A stretch of DNA of 64,000 nucleotides from CBDHFQ01 sp965262565 (GCA_965262565.1 CBDHFQ010000007.1:455265-519264); one strand, 5' to 3'; counted from the stretch's first letter, positions 17,685 through 27,718 are shown. Notes: generated from the sequence alone by a model not told the origin. A program made the numbers and translations.

Positions 17685-18474
17685 CTGCAAACCCCATGTA
17701 GGAAATCAGCAAATTATTACTTCTTTTTAGCACCATACTGGAAGCTAGCTGTTTAAAAGATATTTTTCCCAGTTTGTATTTTCGGATTTGGGTCAATGTG
17801 TAAACAACATTCCCTTTAGGGCTCATCCCGAAAAATGTCTGAGGGGATAAATCGTTGGCCTTCATGAGTGCTTTTAGCTCTCCTGGCTTAATAAACATTT
17901 CCCATACATGTAATTGAGGAGGCATAAACGCAAACCACTTCCACTGCTGAAAAATATTAATCATCACCAACTTAGAGGCTAAGGTTCGATTGATTGTATC
18001 AAAAAAAAATAATCCTCCCGGCTTTAATACCCTGCTGATCTCACGAATAGTCTCATCGAGAAATTCTACATGTTCCAGCACATCACAACAAAAAACTAAT
18101 TCAAAAGATTGGTCAGGAAAAGGAAGGGCTTCTCCCCTACCCTTAGTATAGGTAATTGTTAGATTTTTTTGAGCAGCATGGCTCCTGGCTGCTTGAAGAA
18201 CTGCTTCAGATGGATCTATCCCAATGGTGGAAAATCCCATCCTGGCAATCTCTTCAGTTAAATATCCTCCGCCACATCCCACCTCCAACGCACCTAAAGA
18301 AGAGCGTTCCTTAGTAATATTGTTATCAATGATTTCCCTGAAAAAAGGTACCCTAACGGGGTTCACTGTGTCCTTTAACAATAACATATCAGAGTCTTCG
18401 GCCCACCAATGCTCCGCTGAACGATCGTATAGTTGATTGTCAATTTGCTGATAAATCTCTTGATCTATGCTCAT
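17674..18474 (-). CDS. Class I SAM-dependent methyltransferase (UbiG-like)
   Basis: 266 residues. Motif I ALEVGCGGGYLTEEIA (about 63-78), motif II GIDPS, the acidic and hydrophobic motif LVFCCDVLEHV and motif III-like VLKPGGLFFFDTINRT mark a class I methyltransferase. The overall layout (RSAEHWWAEDSD near the start, LHVWEMFIKPGEL near 190) is that of UbiG O-methyltransferases of ubiquinone synthesis. Bacteroidota normally make menaquinone, so the substrate is probably something else and I leave the symbol empty. The gene stands alone. Its 3' end overlaps the terminator of the convergent SPOR-like gene. Confidence 0.85.
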   Translation of the reverse strand: MSIDQEIYQQIDNQLYDRSAEHWWAEDSDMLLLKDTVNPVRVPFFREIIDNNITKERSSLGALEVGCGGGYLTEEIARMGFSTIGIDPSEAVLQAARSHAAQKNLTITYTKGRGEALPFPDQSFELVFCCDVLEHVEFLDETIREISRVLKPGGLFFFDTINRTLASKLVMINIFQQWKWFAFMPPQLHVWEMFIKPGELKALMKANDLSPQTFFGMSPKGNVVYTLTQIRKYKLGKISFKQLASSMVLKRSNNLLISYMGFAEKK

Positions 18475-18521
18475 ACCAAAAGGATGTGTAGCCTATCTCC
18501 TGGTACAATATAAAAGAAAAT

Positions 18522-18890
18522 CTACTTACAATCTGACCCTTTCCATATAAATGTCCCATTTCTCCAGGCTTCATTTATTTCCTGCAACTCATCGTTCGGA
18601 AATGTAATAATTGTTCCATCACAATTATAATAAACAGGGATCCAAAAACAGGTCGGACAGCAAGATCCTGACACCACGTACTCGACGTGTTGATGCGTAA
18701 ATGACTTATACCACCTGTATTGCTCAGCGGTAGATCCGGGAACAGCTTCCTCTTCCACCATTTCTATGAGCCATTCATATTTAGGATCAGCAAGAGCGAT
18801 ATACATATCAAATGTATCCTCAGAATCACAAGAAGTACTGAAAAAACAACTTACTACCAGCAAAACGTAAAGTTGGAAATTGATATTCAT
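18522..18890 (-). CDS. Small lipoprotein, unknown function
   Basis: 122 residues. The signal peptide ends in lipobox FSTSC (Cys21). The mature part has five Cys, including the cluster GSCCPTCFW, and ends GSDCK, so disulfides or metal binding are likely. No family is recognised. It lies about 47 bp upstream of the methyltransferase on the same strand and may share its transcript. It diverges from pbpC. Confidence 0.65.
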   Translation of the reverse strand: MNINFQLYVLLVVSCFFSTSCDSEDTFDMYIALADPKYEWLIEMVEEEAVPGSTAEQYRWYKSFTHQHVEYVVSGSCCPTCFWIPVYYNCDGTIITFPNDELQEINEAWRNGTFIWKGSDCK

Positions 18891-19020
18891 CCTTTTATTC
18901 CTTAGCCTAAAAATAAATGATTACTCTTCATCGTATATCTCCTTCAAGGGCTAGACGAATTCTACCGCTAAATTGCTGCATAGAATTGCCTTTTATTTGA
19001 TTATATTCCATAGATAATGA

Positions 19021-21405
19021 ATGGTCATGGCTTTCGGAAAAGACCCAATCATCTCTCAGATCCATCTTTATATCCGTAGAGGAGCTAAACTGACGAAGGC
19101 GCTTCCTCTTTGGATCAGATATCCGATGTTTGCCTGCGGCTTATACCTATTGATCTTTTTCGTCCTGAGCCTTTTTTCGCCCTTAAAAGTACATATTCCC
19201 TATTCCACTCAACTTCTCGACCAACAAGGAGAAGTCCTACATGCTTTTCTTTCCTATGACGATAAATGGAGAATGGAAATTCAGGAATCAGAAATCAGTG
19301 AAGCCCTGGAACGGGCCCTCCTTCATAAAGAGGATAAGTATTTTTACTACCATCCTGGAATCAATCCCTTTGCCATCCTTAGAGCCGCATTTAATAATAT
19401 TATCAAGGGAAAAAGAACTTCGGGAGCCTCCACGATTACAATGCAGGTAGCGCGCTTGTTGAACCCTAAATCGCGCACCTACCAACATAAGCTCATTGAA
19501 ATGTTTAGAGCCTTACAATTGGAATGGAGATATAGTAAAAAGGAGATTCTTCAGCTATATCTCAGCATGGTACCTTATGGGGGCAATGTAGAAGGACTTA
19601 GTTCAGCTTCGCATCTGTATTTCCACAAATCTCCCCGGCACCTGAGCTTAGCGGAGATTACTACCCTCGTGATTATTCCCAATCGCCCCACCAGCCTTCG
19701 GCTGGACCGCCATCACGCTGCCATCGTCGCCGCCCGCAACCGATGGCTCCGCCGCTTCCAGGCCGCCGGCCTATTCCCCCCAGCGCATGTCGAGGCTGCC
19801 CTGGCAGAACCCCTCCATATAGGCCAAAGAAAAATTCCCAGAACCGCGCCACACCTATCCATACGACTCAAAAAACAATACCCCACCGCCCATAGAATTC
19901 ATACCTTCGTTCATACCCCCACCCAGAAAGCTATCGAACGCCTGGTGGACCAACACATCCAATCCTGGTACAAAAAAGACGTAAAAAATGCCGCTGCCTT
20001 CATCATCGATAATTCAACCCAGCAAGTAATCGCCTATGTAGGTTCGGCAGATTTTTACAATGACGAAGATGCTGGCCAGGTAGATGGCATTACCGCCATC
20101 CGCTCCCCGGGAAGTACCCTCAAACCGCTATTGTACGGAATGGCCTTCGACCAAGGCTTAGTAACGCCCAGGACCATCATGTATGATGTTCCTACGAGAT
20201 TTGGTAGCTATTTCCCAGAAAATTATGACGATCAGTTCAGAGGACGCCAAACGGTAATCAGCGCTTTAGCTAATTCTTTGAATGTTCCAGCGGTCCAACT
20301 CCTTCACCAATTGGGAACCCATCAAATAATAGATCAATTGACCAAAATGGGCTTCAAACAAATCGCCCGAGACAAACGAAAGCTGGGATTATCCTTGATT
20401 CTGGGAGGCTGCGGGACCACGCTAGAGGAATTGACACGCATGTATGCCTCTTTTGCTGCTCAGGGGAGATATCAATCGCTGAGATATACGAAAGAAGATC
20501 CTCTTTTACAGGTATCTCTCCCCATCATGTCGCCCTCCGCCAGTTATATGCTGACAGATATTTTGATCCGACTGGACAGGCCAGATCTGCCCATTTCCTG
20601 GAAATACAGCGCCAACTTTCCCCGAGTTGCCTGGAAAACGGGCACTTCCTACGGAAGAAAAGATGCGTGGAGCATAGGATACAATCCAGCCTATACCGTC
20701 GGTGTATGGGTAGGAAATTTCTCTGGAGAGGGAGTACCTGAATTAAGCGGAGCAACAGCAGCAGCGCCTTTATTATTCAGTATTTTCAATTATCTCGGCA
20801 ATGGAAAAGATGCCAGTTGGTTTAAAGAGCCGGAAGCTCTTGCCTATCGGCAGGTGTGTTCGGAAACAGGGAATCTCCCGGAAGTCTGGTGTACAGATCA
20901 GGTATTAGATGCTTACATTCCCTCTGTGTCTCCTAATCGAGCCTGTACCCATGCGAAAACCTATTGGATCTCTGAGGATAGCAGCCTTTCCTACTGTACC
21001 AGTTGTTTGCCGGACAGCGGCTTTCAGGAAGTCCTGTATCCCAATTATACCCCTGCATATCTGAGGTTTATGCGTAGCCGCCATTTGATCCATAGCTTAC
21101 CACCTACTCATAATCCCGATTGTGAAAGAGTCATGGCTTCACAGGCACTCCGAATTACCTCCCCTCAGCCGAATACGGAATACTTTCTGGACAAACAGGA
21201 TCAGGAATCTCTCTTACTGAGTTGCGATGTAGCTTCTGATGTGCAGAAAGTATATTGGTACATTAATCATCAGTTCTATAAAGCAGTCGACCCTGATGAA
21301 CGACTCTTCATTAAAGCCCCAGACGGCCCTTTGACTATTTCCTGTACAGATGATAGGGGAAGACGAGATGAAGTAACGTTAACTATTCGTCAAATTAATT
21401 GGTAA
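19021..21405 (+). CDS. pbpC: Penicillin-binding protein 1C
   Basis: 794 residues. One N-terminal membrane helix (about 33-52) is followed by a GT51 transglycosylase domain with EDKYFYYHPG (catalytic Glu104), GASTITMQVARLL and LEWRYSKKEILQLYL. The transpeptidase domain has SPGSTLKP (Ser365, Lys368), SLN and KTGTSYG. The C-terminal 100 residues (ITSPQPNTEYFLDKQDQESLLLS ...) are the BiPBP_C-type beta domain diagnostic of PBP1C. It polymerises and cross-links peptidoglycan. In many bacteria it is encoded next to an alpha-2-macroglobulin; here that gene is at 54517-59943. Codons for residues about 220-270 are markedly GC-rich compared with flanking sequence. Start at 19021 or the second ATG at 19027 cannot be decided. 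Confidence 0.93.
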   Translation: MVMAFGKDPIISQIHLYIRRGAKLTKALPLWIRYPMFACGLYLLIFFVLSLFSPLKVHIPYSTQLLDQQGEVLHAFLSYDDKWRMEIQESEISEALERALLHKEDKYFYYHPGINPFAILRAAFNNIIKGKRTSGASTITMQVARLLNPKSRTYQHKLIEMFRALQLEWRYSKKEILQLYLSMVPYGGNVEGLSSASHLYFHKSPRHLSLAEITTLVIIPNRPTSLRLDRHHAAIVAARNRWLRRFQAAGLFPPAHVEAALAEPLHIGQRKIPRTAPHLSIRLKKQYPTAHRIHTFVHTPTQKAIERLVDQHIQSWYKKDVKNAAAFIIDNSTQQVIAYVGSADFYNDEDAGQVDGITAIRSPGSTLKPLLYGMAFDQGLVTPRTIMYDVPTRFGSYFPENYDDQFRGRQTVISALANSLNVPAVQLLHQLGTHQIIDQLTKMGFKQIARDKRKLGLSLILGGCGTTLEELTRMYASFAAQGRYQSLRYTKEDPLLQVSLPIMSPSASYMLTDILIRLDRPDLPISWKYSANFPRVAWKTGTSYGRKDAWSIGYNPAYTVGVWVGNFSGEGVPELSGATAAAPLLFSIFNYLGNGKDASWFKEPEALAYRQVCSETGNLPEVWCTDQVLDAYIPSVSPNRACTHAKTYWISEDSSLSYCTSCLPDSGFQEVLYPNYTPAYLRFMRSRHLIHSLPPTHNPDCERVMASQALRITSPQPNTEYFLDKQDQESLLLSCDVASDVQKVYWYINHQFYKAVDPDERLFIKAPDGPLTISCTDDRGRRDEVTLTIRQINW

Positions 21406-21493
21406 AACTGCTTTCCTTACCATTGGCTAACACTTAAATCTTATCATACCAAGGTGTTTACTCATTGTCCCATATATCCCAACATTAACCCAC

Positions 21494-23989
21494 ATGAACT
21501 TCTTTACTTTATCTCCTATAGCAAGGTACGGCTGGAGGTTATTCGTCATTTCCATAAGCTTATACCTGGTCAGTTGTCAATCGTCCATCGAGTCCTCTAC
21601 CCCCATAAATGCAGCGCTGTATGAATCCATCACTCAGAAAAGGCTGCTGCTTCCCAATGGATGGCATATCACCGAAGTAGGTGCCACTCTTCCCTTAGCA
21701 GATCTCCCCCTCAACCTGATCTCTACCCCCGACAAGAAGCACTTATTTGCCTTGAATTGCGGACATGGAGCGCAAATGGTTCACACCATTGATATAACAA
21801 ACCAACAAATTACGGATATGGATACGCTCGCCAAATCCTGGTTGGGAATCGCTGTTCATCCCGATAGAGAAGAAGTGTATACGTCCGGTGGTAATGATAA
21901 TAGGATTTACATATTCGATATGTCGGAGCATCAACTCAGCTTGAAAGACTCTGTTGTATTGGGAGCCTCTTATCCAGAAGAAAAAATATTGGTAGCGGGA
22001 ATGGAGGTAGATCGGAATGGCCAATGGTTATATGCCGTTAGCAGAGAAGATTCCGCCTTATATGTCATTGATATAGAAGCGCGATCCGTAGAAAAGAGAA
22101 TTCCCCTTCCCCACGAACCTTACACCTGCCTTTTATCTCCTAATAAAGAGGAATTGTATGTTAGTTATTGGACAGGGGGCAGTGTAGGCACCATTGGCAC
22201 AACAGATCATCAACTTCAACCTGAGATTCCAGTGGGAAGTAATCCGAATGATCTGAAAACCACAGAAGATGGAGCTTACTTATTTGTGGCTAATGCTAAT
22301 GATAATTCTGTATCTGTCATATCTACAGAAACCCGAAAAGTCATAGAAACCATAGGAACGGCTTTATATCCCGATGCTCCTACCGGAAGTACGACGAATG
22401 GGCTAGCGCTCTCTGAAGATAACAACACACTTTTCATTGCCAATGCCGATAATAATTGTGTGGCTGTATTTGACATTTCTGAGAAAGGAGAAAGTCGTTC
22501 ATTGGGTTTTATTCCTACGGGTTGGTATCCTACTGATGTGGAAGTAGTGGGAAATCAATTGTTTGTCTCTAATGGAAAAGGGAGTAAAGGAAAAATCGGC
22601 AATCCAGAAGGGCCTCAGGCAGGAATTCCTACCAAAAATCGGGAGCAATATATAGGAAGGCTATACAAGGGATCATTGTCCATGATAGATATTCCCGATG
22701 AAGAGACCTTAGCTACTTATTCAAGAATAGTTTACGAAAATACTCCCTATACGAAAGAGCGAGAAATGCTCACAGAAGGAGAAGCAGATCATCCGATTCC
22801 CGCTAAAGTAGGTGATCCTTCTCCGATTAAGTATGTGTTTTATTTTGTCAAAGAGAATCGTACGTATGATCAGATGTTTGGAGATATGCCTGAAGGAAAT
22901 GGAGATAGCAGTTTGTGTTTGTTTCCAGAACAGATTTCTCCCAATCACCATCAGTTGGCCAGGGAATTTGTGCTACTTGACAATTTCTATGTAGATGCGG
23001 AAGTGAGTCAGGATGGGCACAATTGGTCTTCGGGGGCTTATGCGACAGATTATGTGGAGAAGCAATGGCCTACCACTTATAGTGGAAGAGGAGGATCTTT
23101 TAATTATTATAGTGAAGGAAGTCATCCCAAAGAAGGGTATATCTGGGATTATTGTGATAGAGCAGGGGTAAGTTGGCGAAATTATGGAATGTTTGTCCGC
23201 TCTTATGGGGATATGGCCTTTCAGGAAGGGATCAGAGGAGAAGTAGGGATTCCCTCTGTAGAAAAGCATAGCTATTTGGGATATCCGGGATACAATTTAG
23301 ACTTTCTGGACATAGATCGTATGGCATTATGGGCCACAGATTTTGATTCATTGGTGGCGGCTGATGCCCTTCCCCAATTTCACAGCATTCGCATTGGTAA
23401 TGACCACACTTATGGGGCTCGTGTGGGAAAGCGAACCCCTAGAGCGATGGTCGCGGACAACGATTTGGCTTTGGGCAGATTCGTGGAGCATATTTCGAAG
23501 AGTCCCATTTGGAAAGAGTCTGCGATTTTTGTCTTGGAAGATGATGCGCAGAATGGACCAGATCATGTAGATGCGCATAGATCTATTGCATTGGTGATTA
23601 GTCCCTATACCAAACGAAAAGAAGTTATCAGTGAGATGTATACCACTTCTTCTATGCTGAGAACAATGGAACTGATTTTAGGGCTACCGCCGATGAGTCA
23701 GTACGATGCTGGAGCTACTCCTATGTGGGCCTGTTTTACTTCTACGGCAGACATGACGCCTTATACTGCTTTACCTGCTCAGATAGATTTGGATGAGCGC
23801 AATCAGGAAGATAATGAGATTGCTAAAATTTCGGAATCTTTTGATTGGTCCGAAGTGGATCGCGCGCCAGATCATGCATTTAGTCAGGTGATATGGAAAG
23901 CAGTAAAAGGAATAGATAGTGAAATGCCGGCGCCGAGAAGGAGCGCCTTCATTAAAGTGTTGGAAGAGGAAGAGGAAACGGAGGAGTAA
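21494..23989 (+). CDS. YncE-like beta-propeller/phosphoesterase lipoprotein
   Basis: 831 residues. The signal peptide ends in lipobox LVSC (Cys28). Residues about 60-400 form a YncE/YVTN-type beta-propeller with repeated units such as DDGAYLFVANAND-like blades (LYVSYWTGGSVGTI, LFVANANDNSVSVI, LFIANADNNCVAVF). Residues about 440-800 are an alkaline-phosphatase-superfamily phosphoesterase of the phospholipase C type (FYFVKENRTYDQMFGDMP near 455, LDNFYVDAEVSQDGHNWS, FVLEDDAQNGPDHVDAHR), with the metal-binding Asp/His residues present. This two-domain architecture is known in Bacteroidota. It is probably a surface or periplasmic phosphodiesterase; the substrate is unknown. It follows pbpC by 88 bp on the same strand. 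Confidence 0.88.
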   Translation: MNFFTLSPIARYGWRLFVISISLYLVSCQSSIESSTPINAALYESITQKRLLLPNGWHITEVGATLPLADLPLNLISTPDKKHLFALNCGHGAQMVHTIDITNQQITDMDTLAKSWLGIAVHPDREEVYTSGGNDNRIYIFDMSEHQLSLKDSVVLGASYPEEKILVAGMEVDRNGQWLYAVSREDSALYVIDIEARSVEKRIPLPHEPYTCLLSPNKEELYVSYWTGGSVGTIGTTDHQLQPEIPVGSNPNDLKTTEDGAYLFVANANDNSVSVISTETRKVIETIGTALYPDAPTGSTTNGLALSEDNNTLFIANADNNCVAVFDISEKGESRSLGFIPTGWYPTDVEVVGNQLFVSNGKGSKGKIGNPEGPQAGIPTKNREQYIGRLYKGSLSMIDIPDEETLATYSRIVYENTPYTKEREMLTEGEADHPIPAKVGDPSPIKYVFYFVKENRTYDQMFGDMPEGNGDSSLCLFPEQISPNHHQLAREFVLLDNFYVDAEVSQDGHNWSSGAYATDYVEKQWPTTYSGRGGSFNYYSEGSHPKEGYIWDYCDRAGVSWRNYGMFVRSYGDMAFQEGIRGEVGIPSVEKHSYLGYPGYNLDFLDIDRMALWATDFDSLVAADALPQFHSIRIGNDHTYGARVGKRTPRAMVADNDLALGRFVEHISKSPIWKESAIFVLEDDAQNGPDHVDAHRSIALVISPYTKRKEVISEMYTTSSMLRTMELILGLPPMSQYDAGATPMWACFTSTADMTPYTALPAQIDLDERNQEDNEIAKISESFDWSEVDRAPDHAFSQVIWKAVKGIDSEMPAPRRSAFIKVLEEEEETEE

Positions 23990-24276
23990 CGATCCGAAAA
24001 GAAGCTATGAACGACCATGTTTCTTTTAAAAAACATTTCGTTATTCCTTCCTTATTGAAGTATTGAGGGGGATAATGAGGTAAAATGATGGAGAGATAGA
24101 TGAATCCTTTGCACAAAAAAATTTTCTGCCGTCTGAAATTGGTATATAGAGCATGGTGATTGTTTTGGAAGAAAGAGATTGTTGTAAGGTCCTAGAAGGA
24201 GAGGTGTATCATATTGGACCTTTTCCATTAGCCATAAAAAGTCTACCAGTAATCACCCTAAAGGTTTTACAAACGA

Positions 24277-25608
24277 TTAAGAGCTTCCATGAGATTTCAT
24301 CATATACTCCTGCTCTTTTTCCCTCAATACGGAAAATGCGACATTCCAGGTGAAAGAGAAAAAGTTAAAGCCTTCAGGACTGATTTTATCTTTGTCCAAT
24401 GCATCAACTACTGTGGCTAAAATATCCAGTAGTTCATTTTTCAATTGTTGAATTTTGTGTGGATCATCAGCTTCTTTAGCCGATGCTGTCAGTGCAATCA
24501 ACACTTTGGTATAATTGTCCGCTTTATTTTTTTGTTTGTTTAATAACATGGATCTTAGCCCTAAAGCGGCCGAGAATAGCATTAATCCCAAAGAAAGGAT
24601 GAGGGCAAAGAAATCAGCATTCTCTACAAAATATGAAGGTTCATCCCGATCATAATAAGAATTAGCGCCTTCATGGACGGGAATAAACGTCCCGACATCT
24701 CTATTAGGTGGGAGGGTAAATCCGGCTAAGCGAGTCTCCTGTAATAATTCTCTCCTACGCTCAAATAAAATTTCCGTGATCACCTTTACCACATATGGAT
24801 CAGTTTCCTGATTGGCCACAAGCAGTCGATCTACCGAAACCGTGGAAATATCCTCTTCAGGAATAGGGGGATTTCCTCTGTAAGCACCTAAAGGAATAAA
24901 GGAAGTATTAATGGCGGGTTGTTTGAGTCTCATGGCTGCTCCCTGATGAATGGGAACGATTTTCGCCTGACAGCCTGAGATGATGTCGCTGATCGCATCA
25001 TGAGGAGCAGCTCTCACTTTAAAAAGCCCATCTAATCTGCCCGAAATCACTGCCTTCACAGCTGAATCCGTAGGAAGGGTTTCAAAATAAAAGTCGGCCT
25101 CTTTAATCCCGTAATGCTCTGCTACGAACCAAAATGAAATCCATTGACCGCCCCCTTTCTTAGGTAGTGCCAAGCGCTTCCCCATAATATCCTTAAATGA
25201 ATTGATATCAGCATCTTCTCGTACCACCAATTGGAACAAATCAGCATATAGAGTAGCCACCAACCGAGCTGAAGCGTTCGCCTCTACATCTGCCTGAGTC
25301 ATCGCCAGATCCGCTTGTCCCAGAGCTAAACGATCCATATTTTCCTCCGACCCTCTGGTTTCCATGACCTCTACATGAATTTGATCGTGATGGCGAGCCA
25401 CAATGTTCGCTATCGCTTCCGCAAATTCAAAAGCCTCACCAGTAGCACTCCCCGAAGCGATAATGACTTTTTGCACCTGCTTCTCCTGAAACATCAAGTA
25501 GATACAGGCCATAGTTAACAGAAGGAATCCCGCCACCAATGAGCTAAAAACAATTTGATTCCATCTCTTAAGTCCGACCATTTCCTTATGTGATATATCT
25601 AAGCTCAA
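24277..25608 (-). CDS. Membrane-anchored TAXI-family binding protein (orphan)
   Basis: 443 residues. It has an N-terminal membrane helix (about 18-40) and a periplasmic domain of about 280 residues of the TAXI/NMT1 solute-binding type (KVIIASGSATGEAFEFAEAIA, MDRLALGQADLAMTQADV, KRLALPKKGGGQWISFWFVAEHYGI). A second membrane helix follows (FFALILSLGLMLFSAALGL, about 335-355), then a cytoplasmic helical tail of about 85 residues. TAXI proteins normally feed a TRAP permease; none is nearby, and the tail suggests a sensor or signalling role. In the mature domain the ligand-binding loop is recognisable but ligand identity is not. The start could be the downstream Met at codon 10. Confidence 0.8.
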   Translation of the reverse strand: MSLDISHKEMVGLKRWNQIVFSSLVAGFLLLTMACIYLMFQEKQVQKVIIASGSATGEAFEFAEAIANIVARHHDQIHVEVMETRGSEENMDRLALGQADLAMTQADVEANASARLVATLYADLFQLVVREDADINSFKDIMGKRLALPKKGGGQWISFWFVAEHYGIKEADFYFETLPTDSAVKAVISGRLDGLFKVRAAPHDAISDIISGCQAKIVPIHQGAAMRLKQPAINTSFIPLGAYRGNPPIPEEDISTVSVDRLLVANQETDPYVVKVITEILFERRRELLQETRLAGFTLPPNRDVGTFIPVHEGANSYYDRDEPSYFVENADFFALILSLGLMLFSAALGLRSMLLNKQKNKADNYTKVLIALTASAKEADDPHKIQQLKNELLDILATVVDALDKDKISPEGFNFFSFTWNVAFSVLREKEQEYMMKSHGSS

Positions 25609-25709
25609 AGTTAATCCTATTTTTTGTCATTTATAAATAGTCCCACTTTCCCTTAACTTATGTGCCTTAGGTGAGTTAATAAATTGTAAAATATCCAAAT
25701 TGATAACGT

Positions 25710-26678
25710 ATGAAATCCCATTCTAATTTTTTGATTCCCATTTTTTTGTTATTGGTGGTTGTTTCGTGCCAATGGGAAAAGGCTCCTGACCAATCTTCCT
25801 CTTCTCAGGAAACTCAAGCCACCTTCGCCTCCTACACAGAACCAGAAATGAGTAGTGATTTTAAAAATTATTGGTATCAGGGCAATGCGGAAATTACCAG
25901 CTATCAATTGAGTCAGGCGAGATATGGGGAACTTAGAGAAGGAAATGCAGTACTGATTTTTGTAACGGAGGATTTTTCTAAGGAAAAACAGGTCAAGTTA
26001 GATGGAGCTCCACAAGCAGGAGATGAGCGAGTACCTATCCTTAAGCTAAATTATGTCAAGAAATTCAATACAGGGATCTATCCTTATTCCTTAATGCAGT
26101 CCATTTTTAGCCCAGTGGATCTTTATCAATATCCACATGCCATCAAAACGACTACGACCGTTCAGGAATGGTGTGGGCATGTCTTTACTCAAATCAATTG
26201 GAAAAAGGATAAGTATCTCGTTAATGGTTATTCCTATTTTGAATCGGAAGGAGATGAGTCTTATTCCTTAAATGTCCAGTGGATGGAGGATGAGCTTTGG
26301 ACCAGGATCAGAATAGCTCCTGAAGATCTTCCTACAGGTAGTTTCAAGATGATCCCTTCCCTGTTTTACACCAGATTGAAACATAAAGAGATAAAAGCGT
26401 ATGAGGCCCAGGCGAAAGTGATGCAAAGTGAATCGGATGAGCAGGCGATGACCTATATTATCGAATATCCGACCTTATCTCGAAGCCTGAGTATTCATTA
26501 TGAAAAAGCTTTTCCTCATAAAATTTTGGGTTGGGAAGAAAACTATTCCGATGGATATGGTCCTGGTGCTTCTGTGCTGACAACCTCGGCCACCTTACAA
26601 GAATCCAAACAGATTGCTTATTGGAGCAAGAACAGTAATGCAGATGAATATCTTCGGACGGAACTTGGACTACCTTGA
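25710..26678 (+). CDS. Conserved Bacteroidota lipoprotein, function unknown
   Basis: 322 residues. The signal peptide ends in lipobox VVVSC (Cys20). The mature protein is all-beta in appearance, with ITSYQLSQARYGELREGNAVLIFVTEDF near residue 60, a central VQEWCGHVFTQINW and the C-terminal block GWEENY. I remember this family as widespread in Bacteroidota and sometimes labelled 'septum formation inhibitor Maf', but it has none of the nucleotide-pyrophosphatase motifs of Maf, so that name should not be used. It diverges from the TAXI gene (100 bp between starts). An inverted repeat lies after its stop (26701-26723). Confidence 0.8.
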   Translation: MKSHSNFLIPIFLLLVVVSCQWEKAPDQSSSSQETQATFASYTEPEMSSDFKNYWYQGNAEITSYQLSQARYGELREGNAVLIFVTEDFSKEKQVKLDGAPQAGDERVPILKLNYVKKFNTGIYPYSLMQSIFSPVDLYQYPHAIKTTTTVQEWCGHVFTQINWKKDKYLVNGYSYFESEGDESYSLNVQWMEDELWTRIRIAPEDLPTGSFKMIPSLFYTRLKHKEIKAYEAQAKVMQSESDEQAMTYIIEYPTLSRSLSIHYEKAFPHKILGWEENYSDGYGPGASVLTTSATLQESKQIAYWSKNSNADEYLRTELGLP

Positions 26679-27052
26679 TGATAATTTAACGCTTATCAGA
26701 ATTGTATCATCAAGGGATACAATAGCTTGTGGAAAAGAAGATAAGTAGGTTGGCTACAGGGCCCTTGATTGATACGGGCCAGGCAATGGTAGTATAAGAT
26801 TATAAAAATTGAGGCTGTCTCGGTTTGAATATTGGAATAATTTGTTTGCCTTCTCATAAATAATTAAACGAAAATTCAAAAAACTTATATTTTTATCTGA
26901 AATTCCTGAGGCACCATTGTGCTTTCAAACGTCTGAGAAAGTGATAATAGTTACTTTCACCCATTGATCTGCATAGTATCTTTCGAAAAAATTAGGTGGA
27001 AGCCGAAAAACCTTCAAAAGAGTAGGCAATACTTAACAGTCCAAAAACTCCT
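26679..27052. other. Intergenic region (374 bp)
   Basis: Contains an 8-bp perfect inverted repeat (ATTGTATC 26701-26708 with GATACAAT 26716-26723) just after the lipoprotein stop, possibly its terminator though no T-tract follows. The remainder is the leader region of the peroxiredoxin gene. No RNA gene or reading frame was recognised. Confidence 0.5.
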
Positions 27053-27688
27053 ATGCCAATTAAACTTGGAGAAATCGTTCCAGATTTTGAAGCGACAACC
27101 ACACAAGGTACTATTCGTTTTCACGAGTATATCAACGGTAAGTGGGCAGTACTCTTCTCTCATCCTGCTAACTATACCCCGGTTTGTACTACTGAGCTAG
27201 GAACCGTTGCCAGAATCAAAGAGGAATTTGACAAGCGTAATACGGTTGTTATGGGATTGAGCGTAGATCCTATAGAAGATTTTGATGGTTGGTTGAATGA
27301 CATTGCAGAAACTCAAGGTACCGTGGTAAATTTTCCGATCGTAGCTGATAGCGACCGCAAAGTAGCTATCATGTATGATATGCTTCATCCTGAAGCGGAC
27401 GCAAAGTTTACTGTTCGTTCAGTATTCGTCATCGGCCCAGATAAAAAAGTCAAGCTGACGTTAACTTATCCCCCTTCCACGGGCAGAAATTTTGTAGAAA
27501 TACTACGGGTAATTGATTCTCTTCAACTTACAGCTGACTATCAGGTAGCCACACCAGCTGATTGGAAAGAAGGAGAAGACGTGATCATTTCTCCCTCGGT
27601 ATCTAATGAAGAAATTCCCGGGAAATTTCCGAAAGGTCATAAAGTAGTAAAACCTTATTTGAGAACGACCCCACAACCTAATCGATAA
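27053..27688 (+). CDS. 1-Cys (Prx6-type) peroxiredoxin
   Basis: 211 residues. The peroxidatic Cys lies in HPANYTPVCTTELG (Cys near residue 45). The rest matches the 1-Cys/Prx6 subfamily: LSVDPIEDFDGWLNDI, FPIVADSDRKVA, FVIGPDKKVKLTLTYPPSTGRN, and the long C-terminal extension with KPYLRTTPQP. It reduces hydrogen peroxide and organic hydroperoxides in the cytoplasm. No resolving-Cys CP motif is seen in the C-terminal part. It is a single gene with a strong hairpin after it (27719-27747). Confidence 0.95.
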   Translation: MPIKLGEIVPDFEATTTQGTIRFHEYINGKWAVLFSHPANYTPVCTTELGTVARIKEEFDKRNTVVMGLSVDPIEDFDGWLNDIAETQGTVVNFPIVADSDRKVAIMYDMLHPEADAKFTVRSVFVIGPDKKVKLTLTYPPSTGRNFVEILRVIDSLQLTADYQVATPADWKEGEDVIISPSVSNEEIPGKFPKGHKVVKPYLRTTPQPNR

Positions 27689-27718
27689 GAGGGATTATCA
27701 ATAGGAAACATTGAAATA

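Noticed and set aside
17674..18474. Naming the methyltransferase ubiG
   Set aside because: Similarity is to the broad class I family; menaquinone-using Bacteroidota lack ubiquinone synthesis, so the specific role is not supported.
25710..26678. Naming the lipoprotein 'septum formation inhibitor Maf'
   Set aside because: It has a lipobox and an all-beta layout and lacks the Maf nucleotide-hydrolase motifs.
26811..26821. GAGGCTGTCTC, resembling the ends of some insertion sequences
   Set aside because: Only one copy, no partner repeat, no transposase frame, no target duplication nearby.
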